Notes: generated by a model from the sequence alone, not told the origin. Shown: positions 12,141-23,579, counted from the first letter of the stretch. The stretch: DNA of 64,000 nucleotides from Drosophila miranda (GCF_003369915.1 NC_046677.1:24198913-24262912), one strand, 5' to 3'. A program made the numbers and translations.

Positions 12141-14599
12141 ATAAATCTGCAAGAGTATCTTAACCTACAACACCCAAATCCACGACACTTAACCTTACTT
12201 ATTTTCTGCTGGCTTTTGTCGCGATAACTGCCATGACTTTTGTGTTTTTTTTGTGTTTTCCTTGTTCCTGCCTGGTACCGAATGTTGTTCAGTTTGTGCC
12301 CCATACTCGTAGACTCGTATGTGTTCATTGACCGCATTTTAGCTAACTTTTTTCCATCATTTTCTTTTATTTTTACCACCCACTGCCTCCCCTCTAGCAA
12401 CCGAGCGAAGCGAGCCATTGAAAGTGCATATATCCACATCCTCGTTCATGGAGGAGCAGTTTTACATTGATTTTGGGTTTTCCATAAAGTTCAATGGGTT
12501 TCTGGTTCAAAACGGAAACTTTTTGGCCAGCCAAGAATCGAGTTTAATGAATGAAATCACAAATATATATTGTGGGCTATGGAGAACATTGTCAATATCC
12601 TGATAAAGTGTTATGGGGGAAAGTGTTTGTGGCTTTTTGCAAAAATAAGACATCAGACTTGATTTTGTTGGAACCTCTATAGGAGTATAGGCGGAAAGGA
12701 TTTACCATAAAGGAAAAAGCCACCTCTATATCTAGCAAGAGAATATTGCGGTAGTTACAAAGGCTTGAGCTAGTGCATTTTCTGGGAACATCCTTCGACT
12801 AGCTTAGGGTCTAGTTTCCAATGGAAACTTTCGAAAGGATGGAAGGTTTGGTAGTGGCTTTGTAATAGATCCAAGTTTGGATCTATTTGATTGGAATAAT
12901 ACCTAATATAATGTAAATGAATACCAACTAATAGCTTAAGTACTAATGAAGTATTTTTTATGTTTTGGATTACTTCTTCTATGGACCAATCGATTCTGTG
13001 CCGTCTCTGGCCTACTGGTTTGCGTTGCTTCCATCATATGGGACCATCTTGGCGCCTATTTTCGCCAGTTTCTCTAAAGTAAAACGAACAAATCTGTTGC
13101 TAAGGGCAAGCAATATGTGGATCTTTGAGTATAATGATTTGTAAGGACTAGAGAACCACGAGAACGCGATGTTCGAAGGCTACCATATGTATATATTTTG
13201 TGTAATAATGGGTAATATTATAAATTAATAGTGAATTATAATAAAATTATAAATTTATTAATGGCAAATGTTGTGATATATGTAAGACAGTTCTAGTCCA
13301 GGTTGATCTCCCAGCAATTATGGTACCGGGTGCCCCGTAGTGGTGCACTTAAGGCTGCCAAGATAAGGCTTTATTTATGTATATTATGGAAGAAGTTCCT
13401 CTGCTTTAACTTTAATGTTTTATAACACAAAATATTTTATATACAAATAATGGCGCTCTTTAAATGCAGGTTGCCGGAGGGCTCTCGTTTCAGAGTGGCA
13501 TCCTCTGTTGGCATTTGCCATCTTCTAGGGATTCCCCGGAGGAGGTCATTGTACTATAGATGTTTTATAAGCTTTCCAATGCCTGCAGATCTCAAAGAGC
13601 ACGCGTGTCCCTTTATCGTTTATTAAATTTAAAAGGAATCTAAAATTTGTCAACTGTCAACCAATTGACTTAACAAAATAATCTCTTATATTAAATCTTG
13701 CAGTCCACCCATAAATATATTCGCAAATGTAGCCAAAAATTCCCACAATTCAACAATATCCAAATGTCAACAAAATAGATAGTTTTATGATTTAACTGCA
13801 GATTAATGAACTTGGGCGAAAAACACACACACAGAGACCACACAGTGGCAAGTGGCAAGTGGAGCCATTAAGATGCCATTTAAACCCGAAATAACCGAAA
13901 AGCCATGAAAAGATAATAAATAATTCGAAAATTTGACCGCAAGGCAAAAGGCCAGCCTATTCGAAAGTGAAGGGTGGAGCAGTGGAGCGGTGGAGCGATG
14001 GAGCTTCTTAAGAGATTTTCCCCCAAGTGTTAATAGCTCATAAATATTTGAAAATGTTTTGCATTTTCTTTGCCATTCCGTTGAAGGCGGCCCCTGGGCA
14101 GGGGGCCGTGTGTCGTGTGTGTGTGTGTGTGTCTTGTGCGTTCGTCATAAATGGAGGATCCACAGAACGTCCCTTAAGTGTGACATAATATCTGAAATAT
14201 TCTGTGCAAAGTTACACAAAGGATGGAGGATGGAGGATGGAGGAGCACATGTGCTTGCCTTGCATGGCCATTTAATTTTGCAAAATGTTTGTTTGATGTC
14301 CTTAATAGGCTTAGAGACGTTTGCTACCTTGCAACCGAAAAATGATGAAATATTCAAAAGTTTGTGGAGCTCCAAACCAACCCCCCCAACCCCCGACCGA
14401 GTAGGGCCAAGAAAGCTGCAAGTCAAACACACAAGTTTCACCATTTTTCTGCTGCTTTTCCTTGGCTTTTCCTTTCCCTGGCACATATTTCACTTGATAA
14501 TGCCACGACAAGACCAAGTCCACCTCCAGGTTCACTTAGATATCCTTTTAGCCTCAGAGGCTTATCCCCGCCCCAGCTTTTGAATTGCATTTGCCTTTC

Positions 14600-14630
<31 letters not shown>

Positions 14631-15226
14631 ACATATGTCTGAGTGTCCTCTCCCGTGTCTCCCCTGGCTGTGCAGTGGCGCGCTTCCTTGAGAAATGTCG
14701 CCATCATCGTAGGTAGGTGGTCCCTGGTCTTGGGTCTCCTGGGTCTTGAGGGGCCAGGCACAACTTTGGGCCATTGAGGTTGTCGAAAGTTTGTCTATTC
14801 ATTAACCCAAATATACATACTCGTACTCGTATTCGTCCTCGTCCCCGTATCTGTCTGTCTGTGTGTGGGGAGGGGGACTGGGAATAACACAAAAGAGTAG
14901 GCCAGGTTTAAGCCTAAAGTTCACAAGCTAATTTGCATTTTTGAGTGACTGCTCACAGGACTCTCGTGACTTAAAAAACCCCTTTCCCCATCTCTTCACC
15001 AAGCCAGATGACAGCGATAGGTCTGGCAGTTCTCAGACTAAAGACTAAACGGGGCTAATCGCATTCGGTTGGGCTGCAGGTGACATCAAAGGCCACAGGA
15101 CATGTCCTTTAATTAAATTAGGATGATGTGTATTCGAATACACTTTCCCCACTTGATTTCAATATTATAATGTGAAGAAAACAACCCACTATGGAGCAAA
15201 ACAAGCAGGTGTTTTCGTAACTACAA
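12141..15226. other. gene-poor region with degenerate sequence
   Basis: No gene is supported. The stretch 12960-13600 is unlike its surroundings and has short interrupted open stretches; it may be an old mobile-element remnant, but no domain could be recognised. Simple repeats include GTGTGT at 14117-14133, a GATGGA run at 14221-14244 and (AC)n at 14600-14625. Confidence 0.45.
14600..14625. repeat. (AC)n microsatellite
   Basis: AC dinucleotide run followed by an AGACACAC tail. Confidence 0.95.
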
Positions 15227-15540
15227 ACTATGGAAATGTCCAGTGCTTGAATTGCTTCAGTCAACGGTTCCAGAATCAAGCATCGAACGCAGGAAGAATA
15301 CCTAGGGCTCATCCTCAATCTGCGACTGACTTGATAGCTGTCATATTTATGGAATAAAATCATCATAAACATTGCTTCCGTCTTATCAAAGCTGCTGCTT
15401 CTAAACTTAGGCAAGAACAGCCGCAAACTGCATCGCGGGTATCGGGCTTCTAGTAAAATTCGGATCTATTCTCTTTGGGACACGTCAAACAATAGAGGAC
15501 ACGTCACAAGACCCAAGCTTCACGCCAATCTTTCTCTTTC
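15227..15540 (+). mobile_element. possible decayed non-LTR retrotransposon (RT fragment)
   Basis: A plus-strand frame reads EEYLGLILNLRLT at about 15292-15332. This resembles the YLGL..D.RLTW block of jockey/F-type LINE reverse transcriptases. After frame changes a downstream stretch reads LGKNSRK and then IYSLWDTSNN, reminiscent of the later blocks with GRNSKLS and YG.QLWG.A. Stops and frameshifts interrupt it. The call rests on short motif resemblance from memory and could be coincidental. Confidence 0.33.
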
Positions 15541-15579
15541 AAACCTCCACACACTATCGCAGAGGCGCACCAAACGTAG

Positions 15580-15712
15580 TCCGCTGTGGTGAGGACCATC
15601 CACGCTCTCGTGACTCTCAGAGAGACAAGCGCTAGAAAGAGATAGCAGAAGTTTTACGCTCTGCACGTTTGCATGCCTACTGGCAAACGGATGGTCCTTG
15701 AAAGAGAACAGA
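15580..15712 (-). repeat. dispersed repeat, copy A (inverted relative to 54.7 kb)
   Basis: The reverse complement of this 133-bp stretch matches 54709-54841 at roughly 90% by eye, including a shared block with AGCGCTTGTCTC and CACGAGAGCGTGGATG. The two copies are 39 kb apart in opposite orientation. The shared open frames are a by-product of the repeat, not a gene. Confidence 0.85.
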
Positions 15713-15969
15713 TGTGCTGATGACACCACTTAACAAGTGGTGACCCTTTTGATCCTCTCTGAGCCAGTGGTCTCTCTCCCTTCGCACTCTCTCACTAACA
15801 CTAACACTAACTCTCTCGTAAAGAGGGCAACGAAAGCCCACACTGAGAATAATCTTGTCGTCAATTCTAGGACAGAAAACAGACACACATATATTTGGGT
15901 GTGATAGTGTTAGTGTTTTAATAAAAACTCACATGGCTGATCCAATACGCTGCTTATCTTTCTAATATA

Positions 15970-16024
15970 TAACAGTTTCAGATGATTTGGAGCGACTTGT
16001 CTCATTTTGAATGGCAAGTAGATC
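15970..16024. repeat. duplicated flank of the Kunitz genes, copy 1
   Basis: This stretch matches 16358-16412, which lies just upstream of the 16030-16334 Kunitz gene. Both share TGGAGCGACTTGTCT and AGTAGATC words. It therefore looks like the 5' flank of a third tandem unit whose coding part is gone, or a duplication breakpoint. Confidence 0.6.
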
Positions 16025-16029
16025 CGTGA

Positions 16030-16334
16030 TTATAACTTGCATTTCATCTCGCAGAGCTCTTTCTGCCCCCAAAGATTTTCGTTGCCACCACATCCGCTGT
16101 AAAGGAACATTTCGCACTCGTTCGTCTTGGGATCATAGGTAAAACTTTCAAAATTGTAATTGCAAAATCTGCTGCTGGTCGCTGGTAGTCCACAGATCGC
16201 TGCAAGGTAGAATGAGATACTTGCAGATACAGATACACCATCATACTCTCGCTCAGCTCACGATTCTTTAGGCGAAGAGCAACCCCAGACCAGACCCAGG
16301 CAAAGATAACGCCTACGATGAAAACTAATATCAT
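16030..16334 (-). CDS. secreted single-domain Kunitz protease inhibitor (paralogue 1)
   Basis: Two exons on minus: 16334-16262 and 16199-16030, joined across a 62-bp intron (GTGAGC donor, TTGCAG acceptor), giving 80 residues. Exon 1 encodes a hydrophobic signal peptide (MILVFIVGVIFAWVW...). Exon 2 encodes one Kunitz/BPTI domain. The six cysteines have between-Cys spacing 9-15-7-12-3, against 8-15-7-12-3 in BPTI, so all three disulphides can form. The residue after the second cysteine, the P1 position that sets specificity in this family, is Asn, so it is unlikely to be a classic trypsin inhibitor. The domain ends at the C terminus. It is a tandem paralogue of the gene at 16578-16885, with the intron in the same place and exon 2 of identical length (170 nt). 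Small flies' inhibitors of this form are often male accessory gland or salivary/haemolymph products; the tissue is not visible here. Confidence 0.85.
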
Positions 16335-16357
16335 TCTCGTTGCGGAATAGTGGGCTT

Positions 16358-16412
16358 TATCTTCCAGCTGATGTGGAGCGACTTGTCTGGTTTCTACGAC
16401 GAAGTAGATCTA
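16358..16412. repeat. duplicated flank of the Kunitz genes, copy 2
   Basis: Matches 15970-16024. Further upstream, 16434-16460 also matches 16977-17003, 5' of the second Kunitz gene (shared ATTAGTTCTGGAAAGGGAA). The duplicated unit therefore includes promoter-proximal DNA. Confidence 0.6.
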
Positions 16413-16546
16413 TGAAGAATAACAATAATTTAATTAGTTCTGGAAAGGGAATCAGACCGAGATTCCGGAACAGAGAGACGATATTCTTTGAACCAAAAGA
16501 TCCTAATATCAGCCACAGTCTGTACCATTTTTCAATCGAATATCTA

Positions 16547-16552
16547 TTTATT
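16547..16552 (-). terminator. poly(A) signal of Kunitz paralogue 2
   Basis: AATAAA on the minus strand, 26 bp beyond the stop codon at 16578, implying a very short 3' UTR. Confidence 0.6.
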
Positions 16553-16577
16553 CGTACAACTTATGATGTACAATGAA

Positions 16578-16885
16578 TTATTCTTTGCATTTTGCCTCGC
16601 AGTCCTCTTTCAGGAAGAAACGATTTTCGTTTCCGTCACATCCGCCGTAATTGAACTCTGTGCACTCGTTCTTATCGGGATGATAGGTAAAAGATGGAAA
16701 AAGGCCACGGCAACGGCCACTAACTTCTGGTGGTTGACCACAGACCGCTGCAAGAGACAGTGAGAAAAGATACAATCAGTGTTACACTTCGATGCACCCT
16801 TTCTCTCGTTAAAATTACCATCCTTTAGGCCAAGAGCAGCCCCAGACAAGGCAAAGATAATGCCTACGATGAAAATTAACTTCAT
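16578..16885 (-). CDS. secreted single-domain Kunitz protease inhibitor (paralogue 2)
   Basis: Two exons on minus: 16885-16819 and 16747-16578, with a 71-bp intron (GTAATT donor, TTGCAG acceptor), giving 78 residues. Exon 1 is a signal peptide (MKLIFIVGIIFALSG, then AALGLKD). Exon 2 is a complete Kunitz domain starting AVCGQPP and ending CEAKCKE, with six cysteines spaced as in paralogue 1 and the family YGGC motif. The P1 residue after the second cysteine is Arg, which predicts inhibition of trypsin-like serine proteases outside the cell. The layout resembles Drosophila accessory-gland Kunitz peptides of the Acp24A4 type, but I cannot assign orthology. A TATA box lies 52-60 bp upstream of the ATG and a poly(A) signal just downstream, so the gene looks intact and compact. 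Confidence 0.88.
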
Positions 16886-16936
16886 TCTCGTTTGCGGATC
16901 AGTGGACTGTTTCCTTCTGGTTTCTAACGGGAAGTG

Positions 16937-16945
16937 TATTTATAG
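16937..16945 (-). promoter_or_regulatory. TATA box of Kunitz paralogue 2
   Basis: CTATAAATA on the minus strand, 52-60 bp upstream of the ATG at 16885. With the usual spacing, transcription would start near 16912, leaving a 5' UTR of under 30 nt. TATA promoters are typical of tissue-restricted secreted-protein genes. Confidence 0.65.
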
Positions 16946-17651
16946 GGAGTAAGAACTGTGTTACACCATTCAGTTTCATTAGTTCTGGAAAGGGAATCAA
17001 AGCGGAACAAACCGATTCAAAGTCGAGTCCGGAAGTTTCCTCGATATCTGATGGGCGCCACAACAGGAGCTCAGTGGCAGCAACGACAGTCTCTCGGATG
17101 AGACCAACAGTTGCACCATTCTTTTCTATGTCGCCCCTGCTGTCTTGGGACATTACCCCCTTAGTCTTATACAGAATATATACTCCCTCAACGAATGTTT
17201 CCTTTTGCTAATACCGATTGGACCACAAAAGCAGGCTTACCAATACTCAAGGCCATACGGAAAGCAGGTCAAACGATTCATTTGGCAGGCCAAACGCAGA
17301 GATTAAGTACTCTTCAACGGGCAGCTGAGAAACCATTAACAAATCCAGCCCGAGGGCACATCAATTTCTGTTCTCTCTGGCCTTTTTTCTAGAGTGAGGA
17401 CTGAAAAATGTAAGAAAACAATTTTGTAATATTTTTATAGGTTTCATATGTTTCAAAAAAAGAAATTAATCGACAGTCAAAAGATGGCCCTCGTATAGAA
17501 ACCAACCTTGTAGAGGCAGAGCATCGATCTGTGCATCCATGGCATCGGTTTATACTGAACCTGGATTGAAACCATTTGAAAGGCGAAGAAAGAGTGAAAG
17601 AAGGACACCAATTTTATAGACAATAAAATTCCGATATTACGCCATCATTTT

Positions 17652-18050
17652 TCAGATCAACATCCGAATTCCATTCAGCGAAATCTGGGTCATTTGGGTA
17701 TCAAAGAAGTCATCGCCATGCCAGAATCATCCCATAGCTCCAATACCGATAGCCCATAGTCCAGCGAAGGCTAAACAGTTTGCAAAGTATGCAAAGATAC
17801 TGATTCAGAGCCTCCACATTAAGTTGAATATACTATTCAGAGACTTTAGAGACTATACTATACTTTAAGGACAGTCTGCACTTGGCCGGATCGGACATCT
17901 TCCCCAGGCACCCTTTGGGCAGCCTGTTGCAAGACATAGAACGACGTGAGCGATGTCTTCTTCCGACTGGTGTTCCCCCCACAGAGTAAGGATGTCCAAG
18001 CCTATGATTTCCATATCATGGAGGCACTCCTAATGTCCTTCGATTTGTGA
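17652..18050 (+). pseudogene. frameshifted relic of an unidentified coding sequence
   Basis: Consecutive protein-like stretches appear on plus, each one base out of frame with the last: about 17652-17751, 17752-17865 (includes PAKAKQFAKYAKILIQSLHI), 17867-17938 (KDSLHLAGSDIFPRHPLGSL, then LQDI) and 17940-18050 (NDVSDVFFRLVFPPQSKDVQ ... ending ALLMSFDL and a stop). Composition changes from AT-rich intergenic to coding-like and back. An acceptor-like TTTTTCAG precedes 17656, so short introns instead of frameshifts are possible, but no consensus donors sit at the joins. I do not recognise the family. It could be a decayed duplicate of a gene elsewhere. Confidence 0.5.
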
Positions 18051-21000
18051 GAGGAATGTGTGCGTGTGAATATTATGTTCCTCCAGCGCGCAGGATCTTC
18101 CTTCATTGGTTTGGGCCACACGTGTTACCTTATTCCAACCAGTCAAGGGCATTATCTAATCAACAGCTTTTATCTGCCATCACACATGATGATTGCTGCT
18201 GCCTTTTATGACAGTCCGCCGGGGGAGGCCGCAAATCATGTACGCCCAATTAGACACTGCCTATTTTTAATCCCGACAAAGTCTTTGCCTTTCGTAATTA
18301 TTTTTCAACAAAGTGAACATAGAAAGTTGTGATAGATTTGTGTGAAATCAGCGCCAACCAATTTCAAATCAATTACCAAAAAAAAAGAAGGAAAAAAGAC
18401 CAGCTAGAAAGAGGCAACGAATCGGAGGACCTAATCGAGCGTAATGATTGCGTTGGCCTCAACAAATACTCGTCGAAGATCAGGGAGGAAAAAAACGTGC
18501 ACAAAAGTTTCTGGTTTCCATTTCTGGTCCTGAATTTGCGCCAAATTAAGCGCTCATTATTTTAAGTGTGCTGCCGAAAGGAATCCATAGAACATTCTAT
18601 CTAATGGATGGCCGGCAAAACTTTAAGGCCACGTTGAAGGGCATTTAAAGTTGTTCGGGTCTTAATGAACACGTGTTTGCATAGCATTAAAATTGAATGC
18701 TGTCGCTCATTAAAATTTTAAACATTTAAACGAAAACAAGAAACAAGCATTTCAGGGGGCAAGAGAGGGGACGGGGACTGCTGCTCGACATACTCGTAGT
18801 TGGAAAGGTTGCCGGTTGCCCCTGCGGGCGGCATGCATCATATCACAATAATAACGAAGCATTTAACATTAAATGTCAGAAAAGGGTTTCGGTTTCGGTT
18901 TCGGGTTCCGGGTCCCATCAACAGGAGCTGGAATGCCTGCCCGGGGCTCTCCCTCAAAGTGTTTGGTCACTCATTTGGAGCGATTCGATTCGATGCGATG
19001 AGTGGTGGGGCGGCATGTGACCTCCAGGCGGGGGGGACCATTAAACAAAAACCAACATATTGCTAAAGAGAAAGGGTCCCGACGTCGACACGGGCGGCCC
19101 TTCCCGCTGATTGACCGACTGACGGGGACATGGGACATGGAACATGGACACAAGTTCAATTCAATTTTTCGGCCATGTTTTTGTCATTTCCATATATGCA
19201 AATGAATGTGTGGAAACCCCGGAAAATCAAGCAGACATCGTGGAAGGGGGGAGGGGCAAGAATGGTTTGGAATTCGGTTGCTAGGCCTTGGGTTCGCTGT
19301 GGGTTCTGTTTTCATTAAACTGAAGGAAGGCAAATGGTATGCGTGTGTCCGAAACTTGGATAAATGATCCATAAACATTGACAGCTCTTCTGGTAGATTG
19401 ATTCCTGGTGCGGTAAGTACATTTTCCATGCCTCAATCATATTTCTTCCCTGAAGCCGAGAAGTATCATCTGACATTAGAAAATAGTGTACAAATTACAT
19501 TCAGTAAAGAAAACTCCACAATGGTATGGAAAATCTTTTAGTATATATAAAAAATGGTTGTTTTCCAGAAGATTAGAATACAAACCGTGGAAAAAAAACA
19601 GCATTTTTAGTTGAATAAATGATAAACAATTGTTTAAAGAAGATGGATAATAAGTACTTATCGATATACTCGTAAAACACCAAGTTTTATTTACTTAAAA
19701 GACACTTTTAAATTCATATGTTCCTTAAAAAACTTTTAAAAATCATTAATTAGTAAATTTGATGGTAAAACTGTTCCAAATTTAAAGCTATTCTACAATT
19801 CTATGGCATAGAAAAACCTTCCTTTCCAAAAACGAACAAATGCTGGACATGGAATGAACCAAATATCTCATAAATAATGACAGGGGAATGAAGTGGTGGG
19901 TGGTGTTATAGGAAACACTTTGCCAAAGGGCTTTTGAGAGCGTTTGCGAGGGGTTTCTGGCCTTTGGGGCAACATTTAATGCTGGCAAATGATTTGCAGC
20001 TGACGAAAGGCTAAACCGAATGCAGGCAACAGTTGTTGGGCAGGAAATAGAGAGAGCAAGGGATAGAGCAAGGTCTAATAACTGGCAGGTCTGCCAGGTC
20101 AGGGGAGAGGGCTCTATTTGTTGCGTTCCAGGGAGCTGCACAGCCCAACCTTCTATTAAATACACCTTTTTCCGAGAGCGACAGCGAGAGCGAGAGCATG
20201 GTAAAGTGAGTCCAATAGATAGATAAATAGATGGTTAGATACAGGACAAATACAAAATACAAATGAACATACGCAATGCGGCAATCAAAAGCCAACGGGC
20301 GGCATAAAGAGAGAGGGTGTTGGAAGAGGGAAAGAGGAAAAAGGAACAGGGTAGAGCGCAGAGAGTAACAGGGTACTTTAGGTGATAGCAGAGTATATCA
20401 GAGTGTAGCTGGGGGTATGATGGCACAATGGAGGGGCCCGGAAACAGAGGTATACGAGTATACGTGTGCATAGAAGGACATCCGGTCTTTGGCAGCTGGT
20501 AAATGTCATCAAGCAGTCCAAATAATAATAAAATATACACTTAAGCCTCGCTTTGTCCATGTGTGTATCCCCCCACCCACCTTTCTATTCCCCCCTAAAA
20601 CCTCCAGCTCCATTCTAACCATTCTCCCTGCCCAGACCCGGGCTCTGGCTCTGGCTGTGGCTCCGACTGTGCGTGGATTTAAATAAAACGGAAATTTATT
20701 TCGACAAATGGCATTTACTTGCAACGGATGTGCCGCCATTACAATGACACGGAGAGGCTACAGACGCACACACAGGACATATAGGAATCCACAGGATCTG
20801 TGGCACTCTCTCCCTCTCTCTCTCCCTTTGCTCAACTCGTGCGCAATCCCAAAACGAGAGTCAGAGTCGAGCAAAACCCAGCAGGAAGGCAGACGACTGA
20901 CTCACTGACTGACTGAATGACTGACTGAATGCCTTCAATGTGCATAAGTGGGATAATGGGTCAGGCTAAGCCACAAGATATCCAAGTGGCATCATCATCA

Positions 21001-21326
21001 TCATCATCATGATTCCGATGATGAAGATGCTGATGATAATGATGACTATAATGTCTCGTACCGGAAAACCCCGCACGCAGAGGGAGAGACAGGGGGAGGA
21101 ATGGAGCCTGGGAACACGCACAACTCAGTTCTGCCGTATGATAAATTGTAGAAGATATCACGGCGGACTCGTTTGCATATGTACATTGTACTTTATAGTT
21201 ATACACTGAAAAGAAGGAATGGGTATTACAAAAGACAGTTTTTGTATACATTTTGGGGAAGGCAAGGAGTTCAGAAAGTGCTTTGAGCAGAAACCGAACA
21301 CGAAATATGCTTTGAATACGCTCGTA
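18051..21326. other. gene-poor region, no gene seen
   Basis: No supported gene. An ATC trinucleotide run is at 20991-21010 and GAGCGA/GAGAGC words are at 20165-20200. Frames are short and composition-driven. Near 18370-18560 a plus frame is charged (Lys/Glu-rich) but has no domain. Confidence 0.5.
20991..21010. repeat. (ATC)n microsatellite
   Basis: Seven ATC units followed by diverged GATGATGA sequence. Confidence 0.9.
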
Positions 21327-21640
21327 CAGGAACAGTGTTGGTAACTTTTGTCAAATATTTCCCTATAAATAATACAAAAGCTTTCATCTGAAAGAATCAT
21401 TTTAAGGGCGGCTTCTTTCGAATTCTCATGTGTTCTGGCAATTCAGTGTTGGTCGCTTGTGCTGGTAAACAGTGTTGGCAAGCAATAACAGTGCTGGGCA
21501 GACAGGAACAGTGTTGGTAACTTCCCTAAAATATTTCCTAATAAATAATAAATAAACATTCATCTGGAAGAACAACCTGGATAGTGCCATCTTTCGAATT
21601 CTAAAGTGTTCTGGCAATTCAGTGTTGGTTAGCTCAAAAA
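21327..21640. repeat. 176-bp tandem duplication rich in CAGTGTTGG
   Basis: Unit 1 (from 21327) and unit 2 (from 21503) align over most of their length. Both start CAGGAACAGTGTTGGTAAC, pass through ATAAATAAT-type sequence and CATCTG.AAGAA, and end TTCGAATTCT...GTGTTCTGGCAATTCAG. The word CAGTGTTGG or a one-base variant occurs seven times in about 310 bp. There is no coding capacity. Confidence 0.85.
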
Positions 21641-22855
21641 AGTGTTGGAAAACATCATAAAGTATCTCTTAGAAAAAAATAAAGGTAACTTAGAAGAAAT
21701 TCAACTGCAGAACCTTTAGAATTAACATCAGTTTCTTCTAGTTTCTTTGGGGTATAGAACATTTATTCGTGTATCCTCTGTAGACTCTAAATGGATGCTA
21801 GAAATTCCTTCCTATTGGTGGAGGCACACCACCAATAATCTTTTTTCTTAACCGCCCCGCACTTCTCTCAGTGCATGCCATAACTTGAGGCACAAAGGGC
21901 TTCTTGCCACAATGTTCCCCCATATCATATTTATCCCCACAGTCTCTCTCTCTCTCCCTCTCTCTCGCTCTCTCTTGGGGCATTTAGCATTCATGAGATA
22001 ATAATAACAGAAAAAACAGAAACCAAGTGGACAGCAATAAATGATTTCGAGGCCGGGGCCCGAAACATGTCATGATTTCTACTCTGAAAAAATTTTCTAA
22101 CACAACATTGCGTATACGCAATCGTAAGTGAAAGTCGTTCTTTTTTTTGCCACGGGCTATGGATAATTTGGGTTAAGCTCACGCACACACACAAACACAT
22201 GGCACTCACACACACACCCTTCCGATATGTAATATGTTCCTGGGAGTTTTTACTTTGATCCATTCACTCTTTATTTTTCTCTGTTTGTTTGGCTTTTTAT
22301 TAAAAACAAAATGTTTTATTTGACTAACTTGTTTATGTTTCGGCCTTAAAGTTCGGGCCCTCTCGAAAAGGGTCCTTTACAACAACAACAACAACAACAG
22401 AAAAAGGGTTTCCGATTGTGCGTATCAATTTTTATGACTGGCGGGCGAGAGAGGACTACGAGGAGGCCTAAGCGGTTGCTGGACGCGTGTGAATCGCATA
22501 GGAAATGAAATTCTTATCTGGCCATTTGGGGATTTCCCCTATTTAGTGGGGGTGGGGGCAAACGAGTTACTTAAGTGATGGGAAATTATATTAAATGCAA
22601 TTTATTTAAGAGAAATGGCTAGCAGATTTATGGTGGATTTTTTCAAGCCATCAAAGCCTTTGCAGTAGAGGCACACGTGGCTGGACATTACGATATCCGG
22701 TACTCACTTTCGGGAAATGTTTCTCTTGCCATTTACCCAAACCCTTTTACAATCTTTGAACCTCATTTGAACTCAAAAAGTTGCAAATTTCTCAATTAAC
22801 AACATATTGATGCCCCAGTGCTCGCCCGACCCCAACAACACTTTCACCTTTAAGA

Positions 22856-22900
22856 GCCGTAAACCGGTAAAAACCCGTAAAACCCCCGTAACCGTTGCCA
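22856..22900. promoter_or_regulatory. clustered GTAAA(A)CC / AAACCGGT motifs
   Basis: Four successive variants of CCGTAAAACC occur within 45 bp, including AAACCGGTAA, which resembles a Grainyhead-type ACCGGTT site. The context from 22780 to 23000 is less simple than the surroundings and ends in several GCGTTAA words. A candidate enhancer by motif density only. Confidence 0.3.
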
Positions 22901-23578
22901 TAACCACATTGTGCCCCCGTTTACGCACGCCCCTTGATAATTGAATTATGAAACATCATTTCGCGTTGTCTGCGTTAACCATAAACGCATTAAGTTCGCG
23001 TTAATGAAGAATTATGCAGATGATGTACCGAGCAGGTCCAGACCTCAGACTAGACTTCAATAAAGGAGGCAAAAGGCAAAAGGGAAAATAAAGAGAAAGC
23101 CTTGGCCATTAGCAAGTCTGCTTGGGGAAAGTCCTTTGCAGTCCATTAAAAGTGCACGGGACACAGGACACGGGACACAGAGGGGCTGCTGCTGCTGCAG
23201 CTGGAAAAACTTCTGCAGTGAATTTGCTGAATTATTAATTAACCTCAAACAATTATTTTTTTGAAAATTTTGTGCGCATAATTAAGCAAAGAAAAAGGAC
23301 CCGCTGGCAGGGAAGAGAAACATTTAAAAAAAATCCTATTAAATCGCCAAGGGATTCTGGGATAAGAGTAAGGAAAGAATGGGCCGATAAACAATGTAGA
23401 TTGTAATTAACCTGAAGACCAGCCGGCAATTCAGGTGGAACGCCTCCTCCTGCTCCTCCACTTCTCATACAGGTGGCTGAACAGAGGGAGGGGCTGGCTT
23501 AATTGCATGCAGGACTGTCCCGAAGGACTCTGCCAACTGAATGACATTCATTTTCGTTTCTTGCTGCACTTCCGCTTG

Positions 23579-23579
23579 C

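Noticed and set aside
12017..12439. 140-codon minus frame
   Set aside because: Lies partly in the CGATA cluster and has no family resemblance or expression signal.
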